A DNA stretch of 64,000 bases from Flavimobilis massiliensis (GCF_900240335.1 NZ_LT964979.1:2852001-2916000); one strand, 5' to 3'. Counted from the first letter of the stretch, positions 9,416 to 19,502 are shown. Notes: generated by a model from the sequence alone, not told the origin. Numbers and translations are program-made.

Positions 9416-10414
9416 TCAGGACTTCTGGAGCGCGATGATCGTGCGGATTGTCGCGACGATCTCCGCGCGCACGTCCTCGTGGACGATCCCGAGCACACCC
9501 TGCGTGACCGCGGGATCCGTCACCGCGGCACGGTCCTGGAAGATCGCGGCATCGACGAGGTGGATGCCGTGCTCCTTGCCGGCGGCCGCCGTCGCGACGT
9601 CGTACTGCTCCATCGCCGGAAGGACTGCCTCGAGCGGCACCGTCACGACGTCGGACACGTCGCGGCCGAGCTCGGCGCAGATGATCTCGTTGAGCTCGCG
9701 GTAGGAGAGGTCGTAGTCGTTGATCGCGTAGCGACCGCCGTGCTCGCCCTGCTCCATCGCGCCGACCGCGGCCTGCGCGACCTGGCGGACCGTCACGGCA
9801 GACGTCGAGCCCTGCTGGACGTGGACCGCGCCCTCGGTCGCCGCGACCCGGTTGACGAACATCTCCCACAGCGGCATGCGGCCGGGCATCTGGCCGAAGA
9901 TGTACGGCAGACGCAGCGTCATGACCGCCATCGCACCGTCGCCCTCGAAGTACGCGACCTCCTCCTGCGCGAGGCGCGTCCGCGGGTAGCCGTTGCGGGT
10001 GCGGTAGCCGAGCTCGGGCCACAGCTCGCCGAACTCGGCGGTGTAGGAGCCGTAGAGGACGAAGCGCTCGACGCCCACCCGGCGGGCGGCGCGGGCCACG
10101 CGCTGCGTGGGGCGCACGTTCGCGTTGTAGAAGTAGTGGGCCGACGGGGCGTCGGGCACGACGCGCTCGTCGGCGCCGGCCGCGTAGAAGACCGCGTGCT
10201 TGCCAGCGAGGAGGTTCGCGAGCTCGCCATCCGACATCTCGGTGATGTCGCCGAGCAGCTCGACGACGGGCTCACCGCCGAGATCGTCGAAGAGGCCGTC
10301 CGCCGGCACCGGCGGGAGCGACAGCGAGGTGACGCGGTAGCCGCGGCGCACGAGCTCCCGCGCGGTGTGGTAGCCGAGGAGGCCCGTGCCTCCGATGACG
10401 AGGACGTCCAGCAT
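9416..10414 (-). CDS. NAD-dependent epimerase/dehydratase family protein (extended SDR)
   Basis: A 332-residue extended short-chain dehydrogenase with the NAD-binding motif GGTGLLG near the N-terminus. The usual catalytic YxxxK is replaced by YPRTR (Tyr-x3-Arg), so ordinary SDR chemistry may be altered or lost. The start is set at the ATG at 10414 (MLDVLVIGGTG), with an AAGGGCAGGA stretch upstream; the frame is open to 10450. Substrate is unknown. It stands alone between a bidirectional terminator and the cupredoxin gene. Confidence 0.82.
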   Translation of the reverse strand: MLDVLVIGGTGLLGYHTARELVRRGYRVTSLSLPPVPADGLFDDLGGEPVVELLGDITEMSDGELANLLAGKHAVFYAAGADERVVPDAPSAHYFYNANVRPTQRVARAARRVGVERFVLYGSYTAEFGELWPELGYRTRNGYPRTRLAQEEVAYFEGDGAMAVMTLRLPYIFGQMPGRMPLWEMFVNRVAATEGAVHVQQGSTSAVTVRQVAQAAVGAMEQGEHGGRYAINDYDLSYRELNEIICAELGRDVSDVVTVPLEAVLPAMEQYDVATAAAGKEHGIHLVDAAIFQDRAAVTDPAVTQGVLGIVHEDVRAEIVATIRTIIALQKS

Positions 10415-10607
10415 CGTCCTGCCCTTCTCTGAGCCCTGTGGTTCTCTCACCTCCAGTTATTCCACCCCGCTCGCGGGGAGAGCGGGCCGATGGTCCCCGC
10501 GCTCCCAGGCCGTTGGTCCCCGATTCGTGCGGGTGACACGTGTCCCCGCGGGTGTGGCAGCGCGTCCGGACGTCTTGGTGTCAAGAGAGTCGACGTCGAG
10601 GGGTGCG

Positions 10608-11000
10608 TCAGCCGGTGATCGTCATGACCATGCCGGCCTCGCGGTGCCCCGTGACGGCGCACCACGCGTCGAGCGTGCCGTCGACGACCCCGACGACGAG
10701 GGTCGCAGTCTCTCCCCGGGGCAGCAGCGGCGTCTGCAGCCCGCTCGCCGTCACGAGGTCGTGCGGCATGCCGTCGACGTTCTTGAGCTCGATGACGAGG
10801 CTGCGACCTTCGGGCACCGCGATCTCCTGCGGGTGGAACCGCATGTCGCGCGCGAGCACGGGCACGTGGTAGCTGCCGTCGTCCGCGACGTATGGGGCGG
10901 CCGGCTCCTCGGACGCCTGCGGGCCGCACGCGGCGAGGGCGAGGGCAGCGGTGAGGACGACGGCGGCGCGGCGCGGGGCGGGACGGCGAAGGCTCTTCAC
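10608..11000 (-). CDS. Cupredoxin-domain lipoprotein
   Basis: A 130-residue secreted lipoprotein. An Arg-rich N-terminus and hydrophobic stretch lead to the lipobox LAAC at about residues 22-25, after which a single cupredoxin domain follows. Likely type 1 copper ligands are the His in PHDL and Cys, His and Met in WCAVTGHREAGM (Cys-x4-His-x4-Met), so blue-copper electron transfer or copper handling outside the membrane is plausible. It is divergent from the Gfo/Idh gene. The 190 bases downstream to the SDR hold no gene. Confidence 0.8.
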   Translation of the reverse strand: MKSLRRPAPRRAAVVLTAALALAACGPQASEEPAAPYVADDGSYHVPVLARDMRFHPQEIAVPEGRSLVIELKNVDGMPHDLVTASGLQTPLLPRGETATLVVGVVDGTLDAWCAVTGHREAGMVMTITG

Positions 11001-11096
11001 CCGTCGACCCTAGCCCCGCACACGCTCGAGCGGCCCGCCGGTGCGGGCGGGGTGCGAGGATGGCCTCGCACGTCCACGACGATGAGGAGGCAGCGC

Positions 11097-12182
11097 ATGG
11101 CAGCGGCGAAGGTCGGGATCCTCGGCTACGGGCTCGGTGGGGCCGCGTTCCACGCGCCGTTCGTCGCGTCGACCCCGGGGCTTGAGCTCACGGCGGTCGT
11201 CACGGGCCGCGCGGCGGCCGCCGAGGAGATCGGACGCCGCTACCCCGGGACGCGCGTCCTGCCCGACGCCGACGCCCTGTGGCGGGCGGGCGTCGACGTC
11301 GTCGTCGTCACGACCCCCAACCGCACGCACGTACCGCTCGCACGTGCCGCGCTCGAGCGAGGCTTCGGCGTCGTCGTCGACAAGCCGGCGGCGCCCGACG
11401 GGGCGACGCTGCGACGCCTCGGTGAGCTTGCCGACGCGCGCGGCGCCCTTCTCACCGTGTTCCACAACCGTCGGTGGGACGACGACCACCTCACGCTGCG
11501 CCGCCTCCTCGGCGAGGGAGCGCTCGGGGAGGTCCTCCGCTACGAGGCCCGGTGGGAGTCGTGGCGGCCCGTGCCGCGCGGCGGCTGGCGCGAGTCCGCC
11601 GACCCGGCGGACCTGCCGGGGCTGCTCCACGATCTCGGCACGCACCTCGTCGACCAGGCGCTCGACGTGCTCGGTCCGGTCGCGACGGTCTACGCGGAGA
11701 CCGACGTGCGCCGCGCGGGCGTCGGCGCGGACGACGACGCGTTCGTCGCGCTCACGCACGTCGGCGGGGCGCGCTCGCACCTCGCCGTGAGCGCGCTCGT
11801 GCCGGTGCCCGGGCCGCGGCTGCGTGTCGTCGGCGCCCACGGCCAGGCCGAGTCGTGGGGCCTCGACCCGCAGGAGGTCGCGCTGCGGGCCGGCCGCCGC
11901 CCCGTGGGCGACGGCCTCACGGACGACGGCACGCTGTGGGGTGCGCGCACCCCCGCGGGCACGATGACGCTCACGGCGGGCGGTCCCGACGGGACCACGA
12001 CGAGCGACGTGCCGCTCGTCCCCGGCGACCACGGCGCGTTCTACGCGCAGCTCGCCGAGGCCGCCGCGGGACGCGGGCCCGTCCCGGTGAGCGTCGAGAG
12101 CGCGGCGGTGACGCTCGACGTCGTCGCGGCCGCGCACCGTGCGGCCGCGACGGGCCAGGTCGTCACGCTCGGCACGCGCTGA
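11097..12182 (+). CDS. Gfo/Idh/MocA family oxidoreductase
   Basis: A 361-residue NAD(P)-dependent oxidoreductase. N-terminal Rossmann fold GILGYGLGGAAF, the family EKP-like motif as VDKPAA, and the block FHNRRWDDDHLTLR typical of this class. Members oxidise or reduce sugars and inositols; the substrate is not clear. GAGGAGG at 11084-11090 sits six bases before the ATG at 11097 and settles the start although the frame is open far upstream. It converges with the MFS gene, leaving a 15-base gap. Confidence 0.88.
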   Translation: MAAAKVGILGYGLGGAAFHAPFVASTPGLELTAVVTGRAAAAEEIGRRYPGTRVLPDADALWRAGVDVVVVTTPNRTHVPLARAALERGFGVVVDKPAAPDGATLRRLGELADARGALLTVFHNRRWDDDHLTLRRLLGEGALGEVLRYEARWESWRPVPRGGWRESADPADLPGLLHDLGTHLVDQALDVLGPVATVYAETDVRRAGVGADDDAFVALTHVGGARSHLAVSALVPVPGPRLRVVGAHGQAESWGLDPQEVALRAGRRPVGDGLTDDGTLWGARTPAGTMTLTAGGPDGTTTSDVPLVPGDHGAFYAQLAEAAAGRGPVPVSVESAAVTLDVVAAAHRAAATGQVVTLGTR

Positions 12183-12197
12183 GCCTCGCGCGGGACA

Positions 12198-13574
12198 TCA
12201 GGGGCGGGGGAGCGTCTCGAGGTGCCGGCGGAGCCGCCCGTCCTCGGACACCGCCATGACCACCCCGACGACGAGGATCGGCGCGAGCGAGAGCCACGCG
12301 AGCGTGAAGCCACGGTCGGAGAACAGCGCGGGGCTCGTCTCTCCCACGAGGTCGAGGACGACGCCGAGGACACCCATCGCGAGAAGGTTCGCGACGAACG
12401 CGCCCGCGTTGACCATGCCGGTTGCGACGCCCTGCGAACGCAGCGGCACGGTCGTGCGCGCCTGGTCGAGCCCGATGAGCGACGCGGGCCCCGAGACGCC
12501 CATGACGACGACGAGCATGACGAGAACGCCGGCCGGCACGGGCCCGGGCCAGCCGAGCACGACGGCCCAGGCCGCGACCTGCACGCTGACGGCGCCGAGG
12601 ACGAGGCGCAGGCGCCGTTCGGCCCAGCGGGCGGAGAGGAGGCCGACGAGCGGGCTCACGACGATGACCGAGGCGACGTACACGGAGAGGATGCTGAGCG
12701 CGGTCTCGTCCGACAGTCCCTCGGCGCGTGTCATGTAGGGGAAGCCCCACAGGAGCACGAACGTGTACGCGGGCATCGCGGAGACGAAGTGGAGCCAGAA
12801 CCCGGCGCGGGTTCCGGGGTCGAGAAGCGTGCGGCGCAGCGACGGGGCGTCGGGCGTCGGTGCGACGACCGCGTCACGCAGCACGGGCGGGGCCTCGTCC
12901 GTCGTCCGGTCCGTGCCGGACCCCGGATCTCGGTCCGTGAGGTCGATGTCAATCGAGACGGGCCGTGCGTCGCGCACGACGAGGACGACGAGGACCGCGG
13001 CGAGGAGGGTCACGGACCCGGCCGACGCGAACGCGGCCGTCCACCCGTGGAGGGCGACGAGCGCGACGAACGGACCGAGCGAGAGCAGCTGGCCGAGCTG
13101 GCCGACGAGACCCGTCACCTGCGTGGCGACGGGGACGGTGCGCGCGGGGAACCAGGCGGGCAAGAGGCGCACGGCCGGGATGAAGACGAACGCGTCGCCC
13201 GAGCCGACGAGCACGCGGGCGGCGACGGCGCCGGGCACGGAGTCGGCGAGGCCGAGGAGGATCTGGCCGACGCCGATGAGCGCGCAGCCGACCGTGAGCG
13301 AGAGGCGGGGACCGAAGCGGTCGAGGAACGAGCCGACGGGCACCTGGAGTCCGGCGTAGACGACGAGCTGGAGCACTGCGAACGACGACAGCGCAGACGA
13401 GGTCGTGCCGAAGCGGACGGCGGCCTCGACGCCGGTCGCGGACAGCGACGAGCGGGCCGCGACGGCGAGGACGTAGGCGAGGAGCGCGACACCCCAGACG
13501 ACGAGAGCGCGCCTCGTGATCCGGTCGATCGGGCGAGGGGTGTCGTGGTGGCCTGCCGGGCCGGGCTGCGGCAC
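12198..13574 (-). CDS. MFS transporter
   Basis: A 458-residue permease with about twelve membrane segments and a long acidic cytoplasmic loop in the middle (region SIDIDLTDRDPGSGTDR). The N-terminal half has the GSFLDRFGPR signature between TM2 and TM3. Major facilitator drug or metabolite transport is likely, but the substrate is unknown. The GTG at 13574 is chosen because GGAAGGAA precedes it; upstream frame to 13757 lacks support. The 219 bases between it and ppc contain only its promoter region (TAGGAT on the minus strand near 13636). Confidence 0.85.
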   Translation of the reverse strand: MPQPGPAGHHDTPRPIDRITRRALVVWGVALLAYVLAVAARSSLSATGVEAAVRFGTTSSALSSFAVLQLVVYAGLQVPVGSFLDRFGPRLSLTVGCALIGVGQILLGLADSVPGAVAARVLVGSGDAFVFIPAVRLLPAWFPARTVPVATQVTGLVGQLGQLLSLGPFVALVALHGWTAAFASAGSVTLLAAVLVVLVVRDARPVSIDIDLTDRDPGSGTDRTTDEAPPVLRDAVVAPTPDAPSLRRTLLDPGTRAGFWLHFVSAMPAYTFVLLWGFPYMTRAEGLSDETALSILSVYVASVIVVSPLVGLLSARWAERRLRLVLGAVSVQVAAWAVVLGWPGPVPAGVLVMLVVVMGVSGPASLIGLDQARTTVPLRSQGVATGMVNAGAFVANLLAMGVLGVVLDLVGETSPALFSDRGFTLAWLSLAPILVVGVVMAVSEDGRLRRHLETLPRP

Positions 13575-13793
13575 TGGGGGTTCCTTCCGCGGAGGTCCGG
13601 CCCGTCGGGGCCGGGGAGGGTGGGCGCTGAAACATCCTACCTTTAGGGTGCCCCTGTGGTCCGGGTGTCTCACCGCGGTGTTCCCGGCGCTCGCCCGGCC
13701 CACGTGGAACGGCGCCCGCACCGTTCCTTCCCGAGACGACGACGCGGGGCCGCGCATGTGCGCGACCCGGCGTCGATGTGCCGTGCAGGAGGC

Positions 13794-16478
13794 TCAGCCC
13801 GTGTTCTGGAGACCGGCAGCCACACCGTTGAGCGTGATGAGCAGGAGCCGCTTGATCCGCGCGATCTCCTCCTCCGACCGGTTGTCGTCGAGACGCAGCG
13901 ACCGCAGCGCGCGCACCTGGATGAGCGAGAGCGCGTCGACGTAGGGGCTGCGCATCTGCACCGCCCGGCCGAGCACGCGCATGTTCGCGAGCATCCGATC
14001 CTTGCCCGTCGTGCGCAGCACCCACTCCTTGGTGAGCGCCATCTCCTCGAGCACGAGCGCCGCGAGGTCCTCACGGTCGCCGAGCGCGAGGTAACGGGCC
14101 GCGATGCGCTCGTCCGTCTTCGCGAGCGACATCTCGACGTTGTCGATCATCGTCGAGAACAACGGCCAGCTCTCGTACGCGCGGCGCAGCTCGTCGACGT
14201 CGCCCACGGCCGCGAGGGCCGTCCCGAGGCCGAACCAGCCCGTGAGGTTGATGCGCGCCTGCGACCACGCGAAGACCCACGGGATCGCACGGAGGTCGTC
14301 GAGCGAGTTGATCGACAGACCACGCTTCGCAGGGCGCGAGCCGAGCGGCAGCAGCCCGACCTCCTCCTGAGGCGTCACCTGCGCGAACCACGCGGGGAAT
14401 CCGGGGGAGTGGACGAGGTCGAAGAACCGCTTGCGCGACGCCGTGTCCATGACCGCGGCGATGCCCGCGAAGGCCTCCGCAGCCTCGGAGTTGCGCTGCT
14501 CGTTGCTCGGCGCGGACGCGAGCAGCGTCGCGGCTGCGACCTGGTCGATGTGCCGGGCCGCGATCGCCGGGTCGCCATACCGCGCCGCGATGACCTCGCC
14601 CTGCTCCGTGAGCTTGAAACGGCCGTCGACCGAGTGGGGCGGCTGCGCGAGGATCGCGCGGTTCGCCGGGCCGCCACCACGGCCGAGCGCGCCGCCACGT
14701 CCGTGGAACAACGTGAGCGTGATGTTGTTGCGCTGCGCCCAGTCGGCGATGCGCTGCTGCGCGTCGTAGAGCGCGAGCGTCGCCGACACCGGGCCGACGT
14801 CCTTCGAGGAGTCGGAGTAGCCGAGCATGACCTCGAGACGACGCTCCGTCGCCGCGAGCCGCTCGACGACCTCGGGCTGAGTGATGTACTCCTCGAGCAC
14901 ATCGACCGACGCCTCGAGGTCCGCGAACGTCTCGAAGAGCGGGATGACGTCGAGCACGGGCAGGTCTGCGTCCTCGCCGAGCGCGTGACGTGCGAGCTCG
15001 TAGACGTTGCCGAGGTCCTCCGCCGACGTCGTGAACGACACGATGTAGCGTCGCGCGGCCGGAACGCCGTAGCGGTCCTGGACGAACGCGATCGCCCGGA
15101 ACGTGTCGAGCACCTCGACCGCACGCTCCGAGAGCGGACCGTCGACCCCATGCTCCGCGATCTCCGCGAGCGTCTCGCGGTGCACCTGCGAGTGCTGCCG
15201 CACCTCGTGCTCCGCGAGGTGGAAGCCGAACGTCTGCACCTGCCAGATGACCTGCTGGAGGTCGCCGTACGCGACACGCGTCGCACGCGCCTCGACGAGC
15301 GAGCGCTGCACGACGAGAAGGTCCGCGAGAAGTTCGTCCGACGTGCGGTAGGCGAGGTCCGCGTCACGACGACGCGTCGCGCTCACACGCTCCGCGACGA
15401 CGAGCAGCACCCGACGGTGCGGCTCGTTGGGCGACCGCACCGCGATCTCCCGCGTGAGCTCCTCAGCCATGCGCGTCTGCGTGCGCCACAGCGCCGTGAG
15501 CTCGGCCGAGCCGGGCGTCGAGTCGCCGTCGTGCGTGAGGCTGCGCCCCAGCTCCGCGACGACGCGCTCGAGCGCGACGAGCACGTGCTCGTTCGCGATC
15601 GCCGCCGCCTGCTTCGTGATCGCGGCCGTGACGTTAGGGTTGCCGTCCCGGTCCGCGCCGATCCACGTGCCGAGCCGCACGAACGGGGCGACCCGCGGCT
15701 CGACGAGCCCCGCGTCCTCACCGTTGAGCAGGTCGTCGAAGCGACGGTAGACGACGGGGAAGGTCTCGAAGAGCGTCTGGTCGAAGACGTTCATCGCGGT
15801 GCGGACCTCGTCGAGCGGCGACGGCTTCGACGAGCGCAGTGGCGCCGTGCGCCACAGCGTGTCGATCTGGCCGAGCAGACGACGGTGGTTGTCCGCGAGC
15901 GTGATACCGCCGATCGCCTGGACGTCGCGCTCCGCGAGGAGCTCCGTGATCCTACGGATCGCCGCGGCCACGGCACGACGACGGGCCTCGGTCGGGTGTG
16001 CCGTGAGCACGGGCCGGAACTCGAGCGCACGGATACGCCGCGCAGTCTCCTCCGCGCCGACCTCGTCGCGCAGCCGCGCGACCGCCGACTGCACGTCGTC
16101 GTTGACGGCCGACACCGCGCCCGTGTCGGCCTCGCGACGCCGCAGGATGCGCACGCGGTGGTGCTCCTCGGCGAGGTTAACGAGGTGGAAGTAGCACGTG
16201 AACGCTCGGGCGACCTGCTCGGCACGCTCGAGCGAGAACGTCTCGATGAGAGCCTCGGCCGCCTCGATCGACGCGGAGCCGTCCTCGTCGTACGCGGCGA
16301 TCGTCAGCGAGCGCAGACGCTCGACGTCGTCGAGGAGGTCCTCGCCGACCGACTCCGTGAGGATCTGACCGAGCATGCCGCCGAGCAGACGAACGTCCGC
16401 GCGCAGCTCGTCCGGCATCTCGTGCCGTGCCGTCCCGCGCTCGTCCGGCTGTGTGGGGGTGGATTCCTGATGGGTCAC
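13794..16478 (-). CDS. ppc: Phosphoenolpyruvate carboxylase
   Basis: An 894-residue cytoplasmic enzyme that carboxylates PEP with bicarbonate to oxaloacetate, replenishing the TCA cycle. Catalytic landmarks are present: VLTAHPTEARRR (catalytic His), GYSDSSKDVGP, FHGRGGALGRGGGP and the strictly conserved C-terminal NTG. Length matches the bacterial family. GTG 16478 is preferred because TATGGT lies seven bases before it, giving a leaderless mRNA; the alternative ATG at 16490 lies inside that box. It is followed by the MFS gene on the same strand after a 219-base gap. Confidence 0.95.
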   Translation of the reverse strand: MTHQESTPTQPDERGTARHEMPDELRADVRLLGGMLGQILTESVGEDLLDDVERLRSLTIAAYDEDGSASIEAAEALIETFSLERAEQVARAFTCYFHLVNLAEEHHRVRILRRREADTGAVSAVNDDVQSAVARLRDEVGAEETARRIRALEFRPVLTAHPTEARRRAVAAAIRRITELLAERDVQAIGGITLADNHRRLLGQIDTLWRTAPLRSSKPSPLDEVRTAMNVFDQTLFETFPVVYRRFDDLLNGEDAGLVEPRVAPFVRLGTWIGADRDGNPNVTAAITKQAAAIANEHVLVALERVVAELGRSLTHDGDSTPGSAELTALWRTQTRMAEELTREIAVRSPNEPHRRVLLVVAERVSATRRRDADLAYRTSDELLADLLVVQRSLVEARATRVAYGDLQQVIWQVQTFGFHLAEHEVRQHSQVHRETLAEIAEHGVDGPLSERAVEVLDTFRAIAFVQDRYGVPAARRYIVSFTTSAEDLGNVYELARHALGEDADLPVLDVIPLFETFADLEASVDVLEEYITQPEVVERLAATERRLEVMLGYSDSSKDVGPVSATLALYDAQQRIADWAQRNNITLTLFHGRGGALGRGGGPANRAILAQPPHSVDGRFKLTEQGEVIAARYGDPAIAARHIDQVAAATLLASAPSNEQRNSEAAEAFAGIAAVMDTASRKRFFDLVHSPGFPAWFAQVTPQEEVGLLPLGSRPAKRGLSINSLDDLRAIPWVFAWSQARINLTGWFGLGTALAAVGDVDELRRAYESWPLFSTMIDNVEMSLAKTDERIAARYLALGDREDLAALVLEEMALTKEWVLRTTGKDRMLANMRVLGRAVQMRSPYVDALSLIQVRALRSLRLDDNRSEEEIARIKRLLLITLNGVAAGLQNTG

Positions 16479-16559
16479 GTCCCCGACCATAGGACCTTCG
16501 TCGCGCCCGGCGCGCGTCTGTTCGTCATGCGGTCCCGTGCGCGGACCGTGACGGACGTC

Positions 16560-17003
16560 TCAGTCGGGCGCGCCGAGCGTCGGCGGGACGTGCGCTCCCT
16601 CGCCGCCCGCACGCAGCGCGGCGCGCACCCGCTCCATCGCGTCGTCGAGCTCGTCGGCCGGCACGTCCGACCTCGCGTGCGCGAACGACAGCTCTGCCTC
16701 GCCCCACGCAGGCAGCACGTGAAGATGCAGGTGAGGGACCTCGAAGCCGGCGACGAGGAGCGCCGCGCGCGGCGCCTCGAACGCCACCTCCTGCGCACGC
16801 CCGATCGCGGCCGCGACCCGGGACAGGTGCGCGAGCAGACCGTCGTCCGCGTGCGTGAACGACGCGACCTCCGCCCGGGGGACGACGAGCACGTGCCCAG
16901 GGGTGATCGGAGCGATCGTCGCGAACGCCACCGCGACCGGGTCCGACCACACGAACCGTCCAGGGATCTCGCCGTCGATGATGCGTGTGAAGAGCGTCGC
17001 CAT
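16560..17003 (-). CDS. HIT family protein
   Basis: A 147-residue nucleotide-binding hydrolase/transferase of the histidine triad family. The triad motif is PHLHLHVLP near residue 96, and the N-terminus FTRIIDGEIPGRFVW is typical of HinT-like proteins. It probably hydrolyses purine nucleoside phosphoramidates or similar adducts. TAGATT lies six bases before the ATG, so the transcript is probably leaderless. It is divergent from the AAA ATPase gene. Confidence 0.9.
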   Translation of the reverse strand: MATLFTRIIDGEIPGRFVWSDPVAVAFATIAPITPGHVLVVPRAEVASFTHADDGLLAHLSRVAAAIGRAQEVAFEAPRAALLVAGFEVPHLHLHVLPAWGEAELSFAHARSDVPADELDDAMERVRAALRAGGEGAHVPPTLGAPD

Positions 17004-17076
17004 GCGAGCAATCTACTGCGCTATCTTGACCGGGGCAGGCACGCGCGCGGACCGCGCGCACGAGGGAGGGGCCGTC

Positions 17077-18717
17077 ATGAACCCGCAAGGAGCTCCGAGC
17101 ACGTCGCAGAAGTTCCGGGAGTCGCTCCTCGACCTGCTGCGCGCACGCCACCCCGTCGTCCTCGTCGAGACGCATGAGACCGAGCGCGTCATGGCGGCCG
17201 TCGTCTCGATCGCGCAGGACCCCACCGCGTTGCGCACTCAGCGCCAGGTCCTCGCCTACTCCCTCTCCCGCGGCCTCCACCACCCCGGCGACCCCGGCCG
17301 CGCCCAGGTCCCCGAGGACGCGCTCACCGCCGCGATGTCGACGCCCGTGCCGACGATCTTCGTCTTCAACGACCTCCACCACTTCCTCGGCGGCAACGGT
17401 CGTGAGGTTGACCCGATCCTCGTGCGCGCGCTCCTCGACGTCGCAGCCGCGTTCAAGGCGGGCGACGTCGCCCACACCCTCGTCATCGTCTCGCCGTCGC
17501 TCCAGCTGCCGACGGACCTCGAGAAGGTCGTCTCCGTCGTCGACCTGCCGCTTCCCGACACCGATGAGCTCGGCGAGGTGCTCGACGCGATCTGCGACGC
17601 GAACGCGGGCGGCATCCGCGTCGAGCTCACGTCGACGGACCGCGAGAACCTCCTCCAGGCCGCGCGCGGCCTCACCCGCTGGGAGGCCGAGAACGCGTTC
17701 GCCCGGGCGATCGCCGGCGACCGGGTCCTCTCGCGCGACGACATCGCGCGCGTCGTCGAGGAGAAGCGTCAGACGATCCGCAAGTCCGCGCTCCTCGAGT
17801 TCGTGCCGCCGTCCGGCACGATCGAGGACGTCGGGGGGCTCGACAACCTCAAGCGGTGGCTCGTCACACGCCAGGGGTCGTGGCTGCCGCAGGCCGCCGG
17901 CTGGGGCGTGCCCGCGCCCAAGGGGATCCTCATCACGGGCGTGCCGGGCTGCGGCAAGTCGCTCACCGCGAAATGCTCGTCGACGCTCTGGGGCCTGCCG
18001 CTCCTGCGCCTCGACGTCGGCAAGGTCTTCGCCGGCTTCGTCGGGTCGTCCGAGCAGAATATGCGCGAGGCGCTCCGCCTCGCCGAGGCGGTCGCGCCGT
18101 CGATCCTCTGGATCGACGAGATCGAGAAGGGCTTCGGCTCCGCGGGCCAGTCGCAGTCGGGGGACTCGGGGACGAGTCAGCGCGTCTTCGGCACGTTCCT
18201 CACGTGGCTCCAGGAGAAGACCGCGCCCGTCTTCGTCATCGCGACCGCCAACAAGATCGACGCCCTGCCGCCCGAGTTCCTCCGCAAGGGACGCTTCGAC
18301 GAGATCTTCTTCGTCGACCTGCCCACGCCCACGGAGCGCGAGGAGATTTGGCGGCTCCACCTCGACCGGCGGCTCGCCGCAGGCCATGAGCTCGGCACTG
18401 CGGCCGCCCCGACGGCCGGTCTGCTCCGCGACCTCGTCGCCGGCTCCGAAGGGTTCTCGGGGGCAGAGATCGAGCAGGCCGTCGTCTCCGCATGCTTCGA
18501 CGCGTACGCGGGACGACGCGCGCTCACGGTCGACGACGTGCGTCGTGCCGTCGTCAACACCGTCCCGCTGTCCGTCACGCAGGCCGAGCAGATCGCGCGC
18601 ACGCGCGAGTGGGCGGCCTCGCGGGCCGTCGCCGCGAGCCTCGTCGACGAGCCCGGGGTTCCCCTGCACCCCGAGCTCGCACCCGACGACGTCCGTGGGC
18701 GGAGGGTGGCCTACTGA
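17077..18717 (+). CDS. AAA family ATPase (Ycf46-like)
   Basis: A 546-residue ATPase. The N-terminal ~240 residues (LLRARHPVVLVETHETERV and following) match the Ycf46-type domain with a degenerate nucleotide-binding fold. A full AAA module follows with Walker A GVPGCGKSLTAK, Walker B ILWIDEIEKGF and the second region FLRKGRFDEIFFVDLP. Cyanobacterial and plastid Ycf46 is linked to inorganic carbon responses; the role in actinobacteria is unknown. GAGGGAGGG precedes ATG 17077. The stop overlaps the next ATG by one base, so the two genes are translated together. Confidence 0.87.
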   Translation: MNPQGAPSTSQKFRESLLDLLRARHPVVLVETHETERVMAAVVSIAQDPTALRTQRQVLAYSLSRGLHHPGDPGRAQVPEDALTAAMSTPVPTIFVFNDLHHFLGGNGREVDPILVRALLDVAAAFKAGDVAHTLVIVSPSLQLPTDLEKVVSVVDLPLPDTDELGEVLDAICDANAGGIRVELTSTDRENLLQAARGLTRWEAENAFARAIAGDRVLSRDDIARVVEEKRQTIRKSALLEFVPPSGTIEDVGGLDNLKRWLVTRQGSWLPQAAGWGVPAPKGILITGVPGCGKSLTAKCSSTLWGLPLLRLDVGKVFAGFVGSSEQNMREALRLAEAVAPSILWIDEIEKGFGSAGQSQSGDSGTSQRVFGTFLTWLQEKTAPVFVIATANKIDALPPEFLRKGRFDEIFFVDLPTPTEREEIWRLHLDRRLAAGHELGTAAAPTAGLLRDLVAGSEGFSGAEIEQAVVSACFDAYAGRRALTVDDVRRAVVNTVPLSVTQAEQIARTREWAASRAVAASLVDEPGVPLHPELAPDDVRGRRVAY

Positions 18718-19502
18718 TGGCGTTCGACCGCGTCCGCAGCGCCGAGGACCGGCTCGCGGACAGCACATGGCACAGGGGCGAGCGCGTGGGTTTCTGGCTC
18801 ACGGTCGCGACCCTCGGCTGCTTCACCTTCGCGTGGTTCGGCATCCACGCGCTGCGCCAGTTCCACACCGCGCGCCGCTCGGTCGACGAGTCGTGGGCCG
18901 TCGTCTGGGGCATCGCCGCCGGTGTGTCGATGAGCTTCGGCGGTGGGCTCGACTTCTCGACGGACGCCGCCGCCGGGATCTCCGTGCTCGTCTGGGCCGT
19001 GCGGCTCGGCTCGTTGTTCCACGTCTACGTCGATCACACGGCGCGCATGCGCGGCCTCGCCGACGGCGAGGCCGCGCGCGAGCGCTCGATGATCGCGAGC
19101 GTCCTCGGCGGCCCCGGTGGTCCCGGCGGTCCGACGGCGCAGGGCCGGCCCGGCCCCGCGGTCGGCGGTCGCTTCGAGGTCCCGGCGAGCGACCCGTTCG
19201 CCGCGGGCCTGCCCACCACGCCGACACCGCCCCCTGCCACGCCGAGGCCGCCCGTGCGCGGACGCTCGTGGGGGCGCCTCGGTCACGGGGATCCCGACCC
19301 GGACAGCGGCCGACGGCTCGAGTCGCCTGCACCACCACCCGGACCCCGAGCCACGGCCGGTGCGCCCGCCGACGGCACACCGGACGCCCCCGTGTGGGTT
19401 CCCGGGCTCGAGCCGCTCGACCCGCGCGACGCCGTCCGCGGCCGGCGCGACGGGCGCGGCGACCCTGCAGCACCGCCGAGCGGACGCGTCCTCGACCTCT
19501 GA
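18717..19502 (+). CDS. Small membrane protein with proline-rich tail, coupled to the AAA ATPase
   Basis: A 261-residue protein I do not recognise. It begins within the stop of the AAA ATPase gene (TGATG overlap). Residues 20-45 and about 60-105 are hydrophobic (VGFWLTVATLGCFTFAWFGI and two more segments), followed by a charged stretch. The tail of about 140 residues is rich in Gly, Pro and Arg and is probably disordered. The tight coupling suggests a membrane anchor or partner for the ATPase, which is inference only. Confidence 0.7.
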   Translation: MAFDRVRSAEDRLADSTWHRGERVGFWLTVATLGCFTFAWFGIHALRQFHTARRSVDESWAVVWGIAAGVSMSFGGGLDFSTDAAAGISVLVWAVRLGSLFHVYVDHTARMRGLADGEAARERSMIASVLGGPGGPGGPTAQGRPGPAVGGRFEVPASDPFAAGLPTTPTPPPATPRPPVRGRSWGRLGHGDPDPDSGRRLESPAPPPGPRATAGAPADGTPDAPVWVPGLEPLDPRDAVRGRRDGRGDPAAPPSGRVLDL

